NCBI GenBank assembly: GCA_018287875.1
Contig: JAGVVL010000001.1
Coordinates: 5,456,001-5,520,000, forward strand
Source: Nigrospora sphaerica
Lineage: Eukaryota > Ascomycota > Sordariomycetes > Amphisphaeriales > Apiosporaceae
DNA: 64,000 nucleotides
Direction: 5' to 3'
Shown: one piece after another, positions 31,866 to 43,192 of the stretch
Layout of the letters: the number at the start of each line of letters is the position of its first letter
How positions within the stretch are numbered: the stretch's first letter is position 1
The notes under the pieces: generated by a model
Databases searched by the model: none
What the model was told of the DNA's origin: nothing
Seen by the model: only the letters and a program-made list of their open reading frames with translations
Made by a program: the position numbers and the translations under genes

Positions 31866-34800
31866 CTACATCTTCACGCCGCGTGAACTGACCGTCCCCT
31901 GCCCGCCGATGTTGAGCAGTACACGGCACTCGGGGCAGTACCACTTTGTCGTACGCGCCGGTATGGCCGAGAGGCCGACGCAATCAAGATGGAACCACTC
32001 CTGCTTGCAATTCTGTGGACGTGGCGTGGTCAGCGGGTTGTCAAGCGATGTGCCACGCCTGCGACGCTTGTTGCGGGTTTCGTGACGGCTGTATGCTGGG
32101 CTTCCAGCACTTCTCGAACGCAAAGAGCTGTGTTTGGTGCTGCTCACATCGACATTGTCGCACTGTATCATAGTGCCGAAGCTGACCCCATTACAGCAAC
32201 AGTACCTTGGTTCTTCGGGATCGATGACGTTACCATCATCATCCACTTCGACCTCGACTTCTTGTTCGGCCGCTTGGTTGGGCTGGTTCGGCTTCTTCGT
32301 GCCCCGCGTCCCTTTCTTGGGCGGCACTTTGCGGCTGCCTACAGCGCTCTTGCTACCCGCAGACGACGTCACCACCCCAGGCGCTGGCCTCTTGGTCCGC
32401 TTGCTCAGTTGACGCGGCTCGGAAGGGACCGGTGTGTTTCGAGCCGTGCTAGCGCGTCGAGGTCTCTCAACCGCAAGAATGACAGGCGGCTCCTGACTTC
32501 CTGCTTTTCCGCGCGAGACGGGACGACGGGCCGTGGCCGGCTGTGCTTCGGGAACTGGCGTGGTCGAAGGCGTGTTAGCTCGAGACGACTGTCTTGTGTT
32601 AGTTGTGGGTGGCTGCAACGTCTTCTGTTCCTTCCGTGTCTCCCTCTTGCCAAAATCGCGCGTCGGCGGGAGGATCGGCGTGGTCGACGTCTTGATAGGT
32701 GGTGGGACCGGAGTCTCAGCCGGCGGCTTAGTGGGAACTGTAGTTGTAGTAGTTGGCGTCGCCGGAGACGAAGCCGTAGCCCCGGCTCCAGCTGTGGGCG
32801 CCGGGGTCGGGGCTGGAGTCGAACCGGGCGTCGAGGTTGGAGCCGGTACTAACGCAGGTAACTGGCTAGGGCCAGGGATCGGGCTGAGCGCCGCTGGCTG
32901 TACGGGCATCGGCGCGGGAGAGGAGGTCGGAGCGAGCGCCGGAGTCGCAGCAGTGAGACTAGTAGTAGTAGTAGTAGTAGTAGCACCAGCAGTCAAAGCC
33001 GTGGCCGTGGCCATGGCCGGTGCTGTGGCGAGGTCCATTACCGTCGTCGCGTTTGTGGGTGCAAATGTAGTGGCGGGCGCCGTCGTTGACCGCGGCACTG
33101 GTACCGGCACGGGGCTTGTCCCGGCCGAAGGGGACGGAGCAGGATTAGTAACAGGGGCTGCCACCTCGGGAGCCGGCTGTGTTGGTTGCACGGGCAGGGG
33201 CACCAGCGTGGTAGAGAAAACCGGGGCAAGCTGCCCAACTTGTGGGGGCGGCACGGGCGTCTCGACGGGCGGCGGGACAGAGGTCGGCCGCGGTATCTGT
33301 GGCGGCGGCACGGGCGTCTCCGTCTTTGTGCGCTTCACCGGCGGCTTTGTGGGCACGTTCGCGTTTGCGCCCGTGGTCTCGGTGAATTCAGGTTTAATCT
33401 CGGGCGCGGCCTCCGACTCGGAGTCCCGCTTGCGCTTCTTCTCTTTCGGTTTCTTCGGTGCTTTATCCTGGGGTTGCGAGGTGGACGGTTGCGAGGTCGA
33501 GGGCTGAGACGGGCCCGCTTCCGGAGCCTTGTCCGGCATGCTGCCTGCAACCGAGGGGCTGGCCTCGTGGTTAAAGAACGTGCGTGCCGTTTCGGCCATC
33601 TTCCGGGCAGATTCCTCTGCTTCCTCCACGGCAAGTTTTGCTAGAGCCTCTCGCTTGAGCTTTTTAGCCTCGTTGAGCTTCATGCCCCGATTACTGAGCT
33701 GCACCTCCGGGGCTCCGAGGGCTTCGGCACTAATGGCGCCTTCTGGAGGATGCTGAACGCCCGACTCGCCGTCCCCAATGGGAGCGGGCAATGCAGGCTC
33801 GAAAGGCCTGCCTTCCTCTTCGGCCTTTTTCATGGCTTCTCTATAGGCCTCCACACCACGTCCCAGATTCTTTAGCTCTCGTGACACCATCGTGTCGCTG
33901 GGGCACCACACGGCATTCTTCTTCATGCGTTTCCTCAGTCGAGCGAGCTCGTATTGTGTGAGCTGAAGCCACGGGGCGTCGGCGCTGCCAATCACAGCAT
34001 TCTCGGGGGGGGGCTGAAGCTTGGCCAGAGCTGTGCTTGTCGACAAGACCGGCGCACCACCTTGCTGTCTCGGGGGACGAGCCGTCTTGGGCGCCTTCTC
34101 TTTGGGGACTTTGGGTGTTTTGACGAGTTTGATGCGGGGTGGAGGGGACATTCTCGGTGGCGATGGAGACGACTCATCCTCGGAGCTTTCCTCGTCGGAA
34201 GAGGTATACGTATTGAAGTCGATTTCATAGGGCGCCAAAACCTCACCGGGCACGGTGATGCGGGGCGGGCGACGGACAGGCTGGCCGTCTTTGTCCAGCC
34301 GGAGGGGGACCTTGGGCAAGCGGCTCATCTGGGGCGACTTGGTCTGGACAGGGCTCTTTTGTTCTTCGGTTGGGTAGTTGTCACGCATCACCTGCAGCTT
34401 GGAGAGGATGGTCCTGGCTCTGTTAACATGGCGGTCGACGAACTCGGCCATGCGGGTGGCCTCGGCGTAGGATGACGTGCGAGCGCCCAGGGAGCGGTTC
34501 AGGTTCTCTGAGATTTCAGCTCGCAGCTTGATGGGGGCGGGGCGCTGGTCAGCTGGCAGTGTAGGGAGTTTGCCCCATGTGGAGGTCAGTCGATCGACGT
34601 TGGCAGAGGCCTCGCTATAGGTATGGTCGAGCTTGCCGATGAGGGTCAGCGACCTGCGGATGTCCGAGGGCAGATGATCGACAAAATCGATGTAGTCGGA
34701 AACGGTCGCCTGCGCATCGGGGTCGGCGCGCATGCTAAAGGAGTTGAGCGCGCTACTGGTGGTGGAGGGCTCGAGGGGTCGGATGGGCTGCAGCGGCCGG

Positions 34801-34964
34801 GTTGGGCTCGTCTTGTTCGTGACGGGCGAGCTGGGCTCGGCGTCGACCATTTGCGTGTCACCGTCGCCATCAGCGTCGCCGTCGGCGACGTCGACGACGT
34901 CGGCCGGCGCAGCCGAGTCAGGAGGAGCCCCGGCGCCGTTCGCTTCGCTTTCCGCGGTCGCCAT
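31866..34964 (-). CDS. ING-family chromatin protein with C-terminal PHD finger
   Basis: Two exons (34964-32148, 32012-31866) give 987 residues. An ING helical domain lies at about residues 88-205 (DYIDFVDHLPSDIRRSL, then RMAEFVDRHVNRARTIL). A C4HC3 PHD finger closes the protein: RYCCCNGVSFGTMIQCDN, NCKQEWFHLDCVGL, KWYCPECR. PHD fingers of this family read H3K4me3 in histone acetyltransferase or Rpd3-type deacetylase complexes. The 600-residue middle is disordered and Pro/Thr-rich, with a poly-Thr tract. The 135-bp intron lies inside the PHD finger, has length divisible by three and contains no stop, so the unspliced frame is also open. Splicing is required for a normal finger (CDNVD joined to NCKQEW). 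The complex cannot be named from the sequence. Confidence 0.88.
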   Translation of the reverse strand: MATAESEANGAGAPPDSAAPADVVDVADGDADGDGDTQMVDAEPSSPVTNKTSPTRPLQPIRPLEPSTTSSALNSFSMRADPDAQATVSDYIDFVDHLPSDIRRSLTLIGKLDHTYSEASANVDRLTSTWGKLPTLPADQRPAPIKLRAEISENLNRSLGARTSSYAEATRMAEFVDRHVNRARTILSKLQVMRDNYPTEEQKSPVQTKSPQMSRLPKVPLRLDKDGQPVRRPPRITVPGEVLAPYEIDFNTYTSSDEESSEDESSPSPPRMSPPPRIKLVKTPKVPKEKAPKTARPPRQQGGAPVLSTSTALAKLQPPPENAVIGSADAPWLQLTQYELARLRKRMKKNAVWCPSDTMVSRELKNLGRGVEAYREAMKKAEEEGRPFEPALPAPIGDGESGVQHPPEGAISAEALGAPEVQLSNRGMKLNEAKKLKREALAKLAVEEAEESARKMAETARTFFNHEASPSVAGSMPDKAPEAGPSQPSTSQPSTSQPQDKAPKKPKEKKRKRDSESEAAPEIKPEFTETTGANANVPTKPPVKRTKTETPVPPPQIPRPTSVPPPVETPVPPPQVGQLAPVFSTTLVPLPVQPTQPAPEVAAPVTNPAPSPSAGTSPVPVPVPRSTTAPATTFAPTNATTVMDLATAPAMATATALTAGATTTTTTTSLTAATPALAPTSSPAPMPVQPAALSPIPGPSQLPALVPAPTSTPGSTPAPTPAPTAGAGATASSPATPTTTTTVPTKPPAETPVPPPIKTSTTPILPPTRDFGKRETRKEQKTLQPPTTNTRQSSRANTPSTTPVPEAQPATARRPVSRGKAGSQEPPVILAVERPRRASTARNTPVPSEPRQLSKRTKRPAPGVVTSSAGSKSAVGSRKVPPKKGTRGTKKPNQPNQAAEQEVEVEVDDDGNVIDPEEPRYCCCNGVSFGTMIQCDNVDVSSTKHSSLRSRSAGSPAYSRHETRNKRRRRGTSLDNPLTTPRPQNCKQEWFHLDCVGLSAIPARTTKWYCPECRVLLNIGGQGTVSSRGVKM
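32960..32985. repeat. Coding trinucleotide repeat (AGT/ACT)n
   Basis: About seven to eight repeats on the + strand encode a poly-Thr tract in the disordered region of the ING/PHD protein. Length variation here would keep the frame. Confidence 0.85.
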
Positions 34965-35946
34965 TTTCCTCGCAGCAAAACTGGCCCTTTCTCGTGTCGC
35001 TGGGCAAATCCTAGTATACCATGGTCATCTGCAGAATACGGCGACCAAAAGCGCATAAGGTATGTCGATGCAGAGATGGCGAGGGTTGAAGCACGCGATG
35101 GACAAGGAGGGAAGTCGCAGTTGGGTGTGTAGGTCCGACGCGCCTGCCAACAATTGCAATCGCGTAATCAATCAGTGGCTTGCTTTCTCCTGTTCTGGAG
35201 CGAGCCGTGGCAGGAACATCCAAGCTGCGACCGCCGGCTATTTCCCGGGCGAAGCAGGTACATGTGCAGTGGGGGGAGCTGCTGTGGGCTGAAAGTACCG
35301 CTACTGCATTACCCTGGGTCCAAGCGCCTGGGGAAAGCTCCTCCCCCACCTACCGACTCGGCCCGGAGCTGCAATTCTGGCGGGCCTACTAAGAACATTG
35401 TGCAGGGCCGTGGCGTACAATGGGTAAAAGTACTATATGTAGTAGGTTGCTGTTCCGTTCCTACCTGTCCCGGCCTCCAATACTAGCACTGCATACCTCT
35501 ATATAGGTCATTATCGCGCCGCGGTCAAGTCAAATAGGCACCATTGAAACCTTGACACGAGAAGGGCTTAGGCTCGTATCGACTGTAGTGCTAGGATTGT
35601 CAGGCAGATACATAGCCACGACTGACATGTGGAAAGCCTCCAATCGAACAAAATGGGATTACTTTGAATCCGGTCCATGTGCGTTTCCGAAGACACGTCC
35701 TTAGAAGAAGCATCGACGCGACAGCAGAGTCTCCCAGCGAGCCGATGTCTCGACTGTGGTCCATCAAATGTATTCATCTTGTTAGTAACCCCTCTAGCAA
35801 AGGAGAATGAAGTTGCGAAAGTCACCGACTGCACTCGCCGAGGGGAAGGAACGACGGATTGCGGTTGTGTGAATGGGATGGATGGAACTCACCGCTGTGT
35901 CGGTCGTAGGGGCGGCAGTAAATGACTGCGTCGTCGAGGTTGAACT
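34965..35946. other. Intergenic, ING/PHD promoter
   Basis: Upstream of the ING/PHD gene and downstream of the beta-helix gene, both leftward. No gene seen; open frames are short and on both strands. Confidence 0.5.
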
Positions 35947-36780
35947 TCAGGTCTTGAATTGCTTCAAGCCCATTACCGTCTCACTACCCTCCACGATGTA
36001 CTGAGTAGACTGGCCGACCACTGTCACAGACCCCATAACAGTGAGGGAATCGCATCTCCTGCTCAAATCAGCAACAGGGAGCGGGCTCCAGATTCGCAGC
36101 GGCCGCACTAACATGTATCCCTTAACGCGGAGTGACCCCATGATCGTGAAGTGGCCATCGCATTCACAGTTGCCATCGATGTGCACGTTGCCGTAGGCCG
36201 TGGCCGAGCTTCTACAAGTGTCTTGTCAGCGTCTGCACTGCCTGTCCTGAAGGGCGCAACGAGCCGGTGCCAGCCTACCGGAATGCAGCTTGGCCGCGGA
36301 TGTTGAGATTGCCCATTGCATTAACATGGCCACTGTGGACACGGGTGTTAGAGACGGCCCTTCGGTAAGGACAAACGCTTGAGCTTACTTGGCATGCAAG
36401 GTACCGTCCACGTCAATGGACCCGTACGCCTCCACACCATGGGTGACGTGAAAGTCTCCCGCGAGCTGAATATAGCCGAGGGACTTGATGTCGCCCTCAA
36501 TCTTCATGGGACCCTCCAAGTCGAGCGATGCCATACTGGACACGGACCCCGACGTGGGGACTTGCTGCTCGTTGTTGACCGGCGCCGGAGGCGACTGCGC
36601 TTGTGACGATGCCTCGTTCGCCGCGGCCCATGTCGCGTTGGGGTCAAAGGGCGTATAGGGGGGAGGCTCGTCCATCCCCTCTGCCGGGGCAGGGGGTGGG
36701 GCTGCCGGAACCCGGGGCGGGGTGACAGCGGGAGCAGGCGCCTTGGCGTCCTCTGGCCCGTTCTTGTAGACGATCGTCAT
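35947..36780 (-). CDS. Bactofilin-like (polymer-forming) beta-helix protein
   Basis: Three exons (36780-36389, 36332-36279, 36211-35947; introns 56 and 67 bp) give 236 residues. About 80 Pro/Ala-rich residues lead into a run of short repeats with a Gly every five to seven positions and alternating hydrophobic residues: MKIEGDIKSLGYIQLAGDF, YGSIDVDGTLHAKNGHV, AMGNLNIRGQA, YGNVHIDGNCECDGHF and further. This is the pattern of the bactofilin/polymer-forming beta-helix, whose bacterial members build cytoskeletal filaments. The middle 54-nt exon encodes one turn, so the phases confirm the repeat. In fungi the function is not established; self-assembly is inferred only from the fold. Alternative: another short right-handed beta-helix protein. 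Confidence 0.72.
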
Positions 36781-37896
36781 GGTGTTTTGGGGGATGAAGG
36801 GGTGGGAAATGACAGTGGCGGAACGGGCCGGGGCTGGGCTCAGTATGGAGCTGGAGCAGGTAGGAACATGGGATACGGCCGCGTGAATAGACGTGCTGGA
36901 CAGTTTGGAAATTGGGCTCCCAACAAGGTCGTATGTTGTTGGCAGGTGCCAACAGTAGCACTTGCTTCAATCACCGCAACTTGTTGTAAGGAACGTGGAG
37001 AAGTAGATACCTACCTACACATGTTTGGATCATAAAATACGTGTACCCTATTACGCGACCCTGCTCTGCCCAGATGTGACTGATGCGCATCAGGGCGGGT
37101 ACCCCCTCGCACTTTCTACGAAGATCCAGTCAAGTATCCGGACCAGTAAGCGATGGCCTGCATGCGTCACCCCTCCCCGCCAGCGACATCCATCGAGCGT
37201 GGACAAAGCAGATATAGAAACAGACAACTTTGTGGACAAGTGATCAAGACGTCTGCAGCATTCCCTTATATGCCAAGCCGCATTGTGCTCGACATACGGT
37301 CATCCATCACAAGAACCAAGCACGACATGCCGGAGGCAACTGCATATCCTGGACAGGGAGGTTTGTTCGTTGTTAGGCCAGGACAGACACATGGCTAAGA
37401 CGAATTTTCGTGGTTTTTTCTTATGTTCTTTGCATAAGCGGAACGCACACTATGGCTGTTCCATTGATGGCTTGCCCCTAGCAGACCTCCCGCGGCTGGA
37501 TTCGGGCAGCATGGACGCATTTTCGACCTAGTACAACCGGTTGCGTACAATAAGACGCCCAACTCCTCTTCACCATAGTAGGGCGAGGACGCCCCTGATG
37601 CTGCTGCTTGATCGTAAGATCTGTTTGGTATCTGTAAGCAAGGAGATGCAAGTTCTTTGCACCCCGGCCGACCCAACACTCCTGAGCACGGCTACCATGA
37701 CACAAGGCGTTGAACCACCCCTTCTCCACCGCGTACGCAATTATACAGGTGGCAGGTGTACGCCGGTAAGTGGCAATAGGTCGACGCTTGCAGTGAGCAA
37801 CCAGGAATGTACCTTTTGCTTTGTCTGTTTCCTAAAACGCCGGGCCCCAGCCCCATCTCCTCCGGAGCTATGTTGTATGCAGCCACTGGCAAGCGA
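36781..37896. other. Intergenic
   Basis: Promoter side of the beta-helix gene and 3' flank of the membrane-protein gene. It contains CTACCTACAC at 37011-37020. No gene seen. Confidence 0.5.
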
Positions 37897-39114
37897 CTAC
37901 TCGTTGCCAACAGCACCCAACGCAAAACCTGTGACAACAGAAGCGAAGACCCAAACTGACGCCCAGGCAACCCCGCCCCAAACCTCGGCTCCCTCAATAG
38001 TGAGGGCGGTCTGTAGCGTGGTGTTGACGCCGGTGACGAGGGCCAGGATGGCAGTCCGCTTCATGACGGTCTTGATTCTGTTGTTCCATCCCCACAGGTT
38101 CCACCAGACAGTTTCTTGCAAGGTGGCTTTGACAGGGTCGAACTGCTCGCCTTCTCCAGGCTTGGGAATCTCCTGAGCTTCTGCGGGGGTGAAGATGAAG
38201 GAGGTAGCCGCCAGCCCCATCGGCAGCGTCACCGGGAGCAGCTTGGCATAGGACGTCTCGTGGGCGGCCGCAAGCGAAGGCAGGTCATTAAGATACACAA
38301 TCAGGAGCCCAGGCAGATAAGTCGCGTAGGCTGCAAAGAGGCTGATGGTGAAGATGGCGCCAGACAAAAGGCTCGTCAGCAGCGCGATCGGCTTGTCCGT
38401 CAAAAGCTCCGCGTTGGGAGCATGCGCGGGATCGGCACGCGCGGGCGACAGAGAACGCAGGAGCCGGAAGGGAATATACGTGGACAACGTCTCGATGACC
38501 AGGCTCAGCGCAAGAGACGAAGGCGGAGTCTGGTAAAAGGCAGCGAGAAGATACAACTGTCGTCTGTGGTCAGCAGATGCCTGGTGTTAATGATCCAAAC
38601 GGGCAGAGACGGCATTACCGGAGGTCCCTGCGACAGCACGTTCAGAGCCGCCAGGTCGTAGCTGTCATACTCGCCGTACCATCCCAGGGCCAGCTCAAAA
38701 CTGCAGAGTAACAGTCCATGTTAGCTTCCTTCCACAGCACCACCGGTGAGTATACAAAGCGGTTTGCCAGGTCGAGACTCACACTTTCCAGCCGGTTAAG
38801 AGGGCCACTTCGGTCAGCGAATCCAGCATGCGCGCATGGTTGGCCAGAACGGCCTTGGTCCAGGGGTAGGTAGCCTGGTAGCCCAGCGACGATACCGCAA
38901 AGCTCAGGACAACCACGAGGGGGAACTGCAGCGCCTGGGGGATCTTGGAGCCGCGACCGGTGGGCGACGGCGGAGGGGCAGGCGACTGCGATTCCTCCGC
39001 GCGACGATCCGCCTTGGCAACGGCATTCGATCCGGTGGGCGAATCAGGGGCGCGCGTGGACTCGGCCTCGGACGACGGCTCCGCCGTTGATGCGGCTTGT
39101 CTTCTCGTGCGCAT
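37897..39114 (-). CDS. Multi-pass membrane protein of unknown function
   Basis: Three exons (39114-38783, 38700-38619, 38556-37897; introns 82 and 62 bp) give 357 residues. A hydrophilic Ser/Pro/Glu-rich N-terminus of about 60 residues precedes hydrophobic segments: FPLVVVLSFAVSSLGY, the segment after LGWYGEYDSYDLAALN, SSLALSLVIETLSTYIPF, a long pair around LTSLLSGAIFTISLFAAY, and two at the C-terminus (VTLPMGLAATSFIF and GGVAWASVWVFASVVTGFAL). The splice sites restore VFELALGWYGEYDSYD and QGPPLYLLAAFY. The protein looks conserved and intact and I believe similar hypothetical proteins exist across filamentous ascomycetes, but I cannot name a family or function. Confidence 0.75.
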
Positions 39115-40370
39115 GATGCTGGTTCGACCGGATGCTCAGCTTTCGTCGCCAATGGTGGAGGCGTTGGAGCACGGAACCACGCCGGAGGATGTAGGCACGG
39201 TCAACAAAAGAAGTGGGCGCGTCGCGAATCGGTGCGCGGGGAAGGCAGTGACGGGCTTGGGGCCGGAAGACCAGATGAAAGACGGGATTGATGTCGATGA
39301 TGGACGATCCTCAGAGGTGCGCAAGGTGAAGGGTCGATATTGGCGCAGGTAAAGGAGAGCTTGGGGCGCGTGGGATGGACAAGGTAGCTTTCGTCGGACG
39401 GTGGTGGGTTGGAAGTAAATACAGCAGTGCGAGTGACGTACTTTTTTCCTTCTTCACTAGCACCCACAGCTGCTCTGCCAACCAGCACTTCGGCCCCACC
39501 AAGATCGTCAAGACTGCCTTCTATCTGTAGAAGGTCCATTGGTCTGCCTCGACGCAACTCCAGCCACTTCCCCAGATTCCGCGTCTCGTTTATAACCGGC
39601 CCCTCCACTGTCCACGGGCGGGCGCAACCCTCCCCCAGGTCTTCCTTCCAACCTCTTCGCCAAACCGTCGTTCTCTTCACCCTCGGCCACCCACGTCGTG
39701 TCTGGAGGGAAGGGAGGAAGCCGGCCGAGACCCAAGCCTAGACGGGCAACCTTCTTCATCCCTAGGCACGCCAAGGACCGAACAAGATAACGATATCCAC
39801 GTCCCAGCTCGGCGACACGAAGCAGCCGGATAGCATGGGGCAGTTCATCACCATGTGCTTATATCCCTTGCGGTTGCCAAGCTCCACCCCTCCACCCTCG
39901 CCCATGATAGGCCGTCGTCACATGTATCATAAGCAGGCAAGTATTCTCTTGTTGGGTAGTTCTCAATTACTTTATTTTCTACTTGATTTCGTTTCATTCG
40001 TAACGAGTTCAGATGAGCCTGGACGTTCTTCCTGGCGGACGTCCCCGACGCTCTCTCTGCCCCGGCGGAAAGATCCTTCATGGGATCTGTTGGTTTCGAA
40101 TATGCTAGGTATCCGGTGTTCGCTCGACGCTCTCCCCGATCCTCACTTTAACCTCGTGGGGTGCGGGCTGGTGCCTCTCCCCACTCTTCGGTGCTGAGGT
40201 TTCGGCGGCGGAGCGAACCACCCACTTTACAAGGGCTGAAGATATGGTTGCGTGGTACAAAAAGAAAACGACAATGCCATACTCGTGTGGTTCCAGCCCG
40301 ACGCCTGCCATCGGAGCCGGCGTACTGCGCCGAGTACTCCTCGAGGCTCGGTATGCACACCCGTCGCCGC
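39115..40370. other. Intergenic
   Basis: Upstream of the membrane-protein gene and downstream of the zinc-finger gene. No gene seen; open frames overlap on both strands. Confidence 0.5.
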
Positions 40371-42099
40371 TTATTCTTCCATGCGCCCGAAAACGCCCTC
40401 GTCGTCCTCTTCGCTGGTGCGCACCCTGGACTGCCGGTCGTCGTCGTCGTCCATGATGCTGCCTTCGCTGTCTTCCATTTTGACATCCTCGGTGTGGCTG
40501 GTGAAGCGCGACTCGCCACGGGTGAAGCTCTCGGGCATCTGCCGGGCCAGGTAGCTGGTGCCGAATGGCGAGAAGCTGTCCATGAAGCTTGCACCCGTGT
40601 GCGCCGCCGGGTCGAGGTACTGCGCCGGCAGTGGCGGCACCGGGGGAGCATCGTTGGGCAACCTGGCGTCCCGGCCACCGTTACTGTTGAAGCTGCAGCT
40701 GAGCAGTTCCACAGCGGCGGCAAGATCCGAGTCCTCTTGGCCCGTGTTGCCCATCCCCGACGAGGGTGGACGGCGATCGGCGCTGCCGTGGCGGCGGTAT
40801 CCGTAGTCCGGTCCGAAAGGCATGCTTCCCGAGAGGAAGCCGTTGGACGTGGCTGATTGGTAGGATCGTGCGTATGCGCTGCCGGTGCTGAATCGCTTCG
40901 GTGTGGGTCGGAAAGCCTCGGCCTGTGGCGGAGGGGTGGTGTCTGCTGAACTGCGGCCGTCGTGTTGCTGCTCTGAGTAGCCCGAACCGGCCGGGGATAC
41001 GGACTCGGTCTCGCTGGCGAAGTCGTGGGTCGAGTCTGGAGGGGTGGTGGCGTCCTTGCCGGTGATGTTGTTCATCTGCACCAGAACCGAGGCGGCCTCG
41101 AGGAGTTGGACTTGTTGGTGTTTCGAAATGAGCAGCTTGGACGTAAAGGACCACTCGGGAGTGTGTTCCCACCTACACCCACGGCAACGGTCAACGAATG
41201 TTCCATCAAGCAATCCGGGAGGGGAGCACCAAGATTGTGTGGCGGGGCGGGGCTTGTCCGGCGGGTGGTGGTCCTTGACCTGGTATTTGTGCTACCACGC
41301 GCCAACTTCCGGACCACTCTCTTGCTGCTCATCCTCGCCGCCCCTTCTCTCTAACCAACGGCCGGGATAAGGGACTTCAGGGGACACGGGACGGGCAGGA
41401 AATGGGGCACCAACAAATGCTTGGTCAAGCAGCTGCTGTGCTTGTATCCTTTGCCGCACTTGTCGCAGCGGAGGTCGGGACGGCTGCTCTTCTTGCCGTC
41501 CTTGGCCAGCGGCTGGCCGTCGCTGGCACGGCGGACCTTTGATTTGGCCATGCCGTTGTCCGCGTCCTCGCCCGACATGTCATTCGAATCGTCTATGGCG
41601 CTGTCCTGCGCCTCGGGCTTCACGGCCATCATGAACCGGTGGGTGGGGAGGCTGCCGGGCGGGGAGGGGAGGCTGTTGGACACCGAGGAGCGAGCCAAAG
41701 CGGCCTTGGTCACGTTGCTCCGGCGGGAGCCCGAAATGGGGAGTGGGGCCACCATGTCGCCGGCCTCGGTCAGGGCGGCTGCTACGGCGGCCACGTTGGG
41801 CGCGGTGCTGGTGACGCTCTTCCGGCGCGTTATGCGGTGGGTGGCATTGAGGGCACCCGAGAGGGCCGAGTGGGCATGGGTATGGGAGTTGTTGCGGGCG
41901 TGGGCGGGCAGTCGGGAAGCGGAGAGAGGGTTCGTGGCCGATGTCGACAGCGAATGGCGTTGTTGGGTAAGTGGCCGCGCCGTTATTGCCATATCCTGCC
42001 GTGAGAGACAACAGTGATCAGCAAAGCCGCTTGCTTCTGTGCCCCAGCACCGATTCAGGCGGGTGCGAGCTCTCGTGTAAGTACCTTGGAGGAGGCCAT
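40371..42099 (-). CDS. Single C2H2 zinc-finger protein, putative transcription factor
   Basis: Three exons (42099-42085, 41995-41415, 41172-40371) give 465 residues. Exon 1 is only 15 nt (MASSK), chosen because it supplies a start and a clean GT-AG joint to DMAITARPLTQQ; the Met at residue 7 is the alternative start. One finger is visible: Cys182, Cys185, His198 and His202 in CDKCGKGYKHSSCLTKHLWEH, followed by the conserved block TPEWSFTSKLLISKHQQVQLLEAASVLVQM. The finger is split by the 242-bp second intron just before the last His, with a weak donor (GTTGGT). The rest is Ser/Pro-rich and disordered with an acidic C-terminus, typical of a fungal regulator. DNA binding by one finger is uncertain. 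Its target and role are unknown. It has an unusually long upstream spacer. Confidence 0.8.
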
Positions 42100-43178
42100 T
42101 GCCACGTAGGGAGCACAAGCGGTCGGGGAGGTCGACTCAGGTGGGCACGAGCATGTAAGTGAGGTGGGAGCAAGGTATGGTGGTGGTGATTGGTGGTGGT
42201 GGTGTTGGAGGACAAATAACAGGAAGAGTAGGGGAGGAAGAGCAAAGGCCAAAAAAAAAAGCAAGGCGAGGTAGCAAAGAAGCTGTTGCAGTAGTGGTGG
42301 TGAGATTCAAGGGCGAGGGTTGGCTGGACGCATTGGACAGCGAGCGTCGTGTGTGTGCGTGCGTGGTGGGTGGTATGAGTGGGTGTGGGAATGGAGGCCG
42401 CAAGCCAAGGTGCTGGGAACAATAAAGCCGAGCTATCGGAACGGATAGACTGTACAAATAATTATTTTTCCCCTCCCCTCGAAGGAAACAAAGGTCAGGC
42501 ACGACGGGGTCTAGGTACATGGAGAGAACGGTCAGGCCAGGCCCGGTCCAAGCCAAGTCGTCGGATGGCATGGTGGTCGGTTGGTACTTTGCGATATGTA
42601 CAGAGAAGCAGCGCGCATTTGGAACACCAGCAGCAGGCGGGCGGGCGAGAGAGGGAGCATGGATCCCGCCTCCTAAAAGAGCAGCAAGCAAGCGACGGGG
42701 CGCAGGGCATCCGCGGCTGGCCTCGCTCGCGCCTCGTCTGGCTGTCTGGCCGGGCTGGGGAAGGGGGAGAGGGGGGAGGGTGGACGGGGACCCGGCCTGG
42801 GCTGGCTGGCTGTGCTGACTGGCGGGTTGTTTCGCTGTCTCGCTCGCTCGCCGTTCTCCAAGTTTCGATGTGGAGGGGCGTATGGGAGGGAGGGGGATCA
42901 CGTCGACGTATCCATGGGATCCATCCGCTTGCCTCCAATGTGCCTAGCTGGTCGTGGCCGGCTGGCAAGGGGGGAGAGCGAGGGGGGAGGGAACATGGTC
43001 GCTAGGCACGTTTGTCCCCGTTCCATCTTGTACAGTCCGCTGCCCGCCGCTCAAGTCTAATAATACCTAACGAGAAATACAACAGCCGCCGGGGGCATCA
43101 TGGGTACCGACACCCCTGTCTGTTTCGAGGCACTGTTTTGTACAGTGCTACTAGCGGCTACTAGCCACTGGCAATTTA

Positions 43179-43192
43179 GGGGGGGGGGGGGG
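43179..43192. repeat. Poly(G) run, 14 nt
   Basis: Fourteen consecutive G on the + strand within the long spacer; a likely site of length error or variation. Confidence 0.85.

Noticed and set aside
32533..33507. 324-codon Gly/Val/Thr-rich + strand frame
   Set aside because: Antisense of the Pro/Thr/Ala-rich disordered region of the ING/PHD protein, which produces Gly/Val codons on the other strand.
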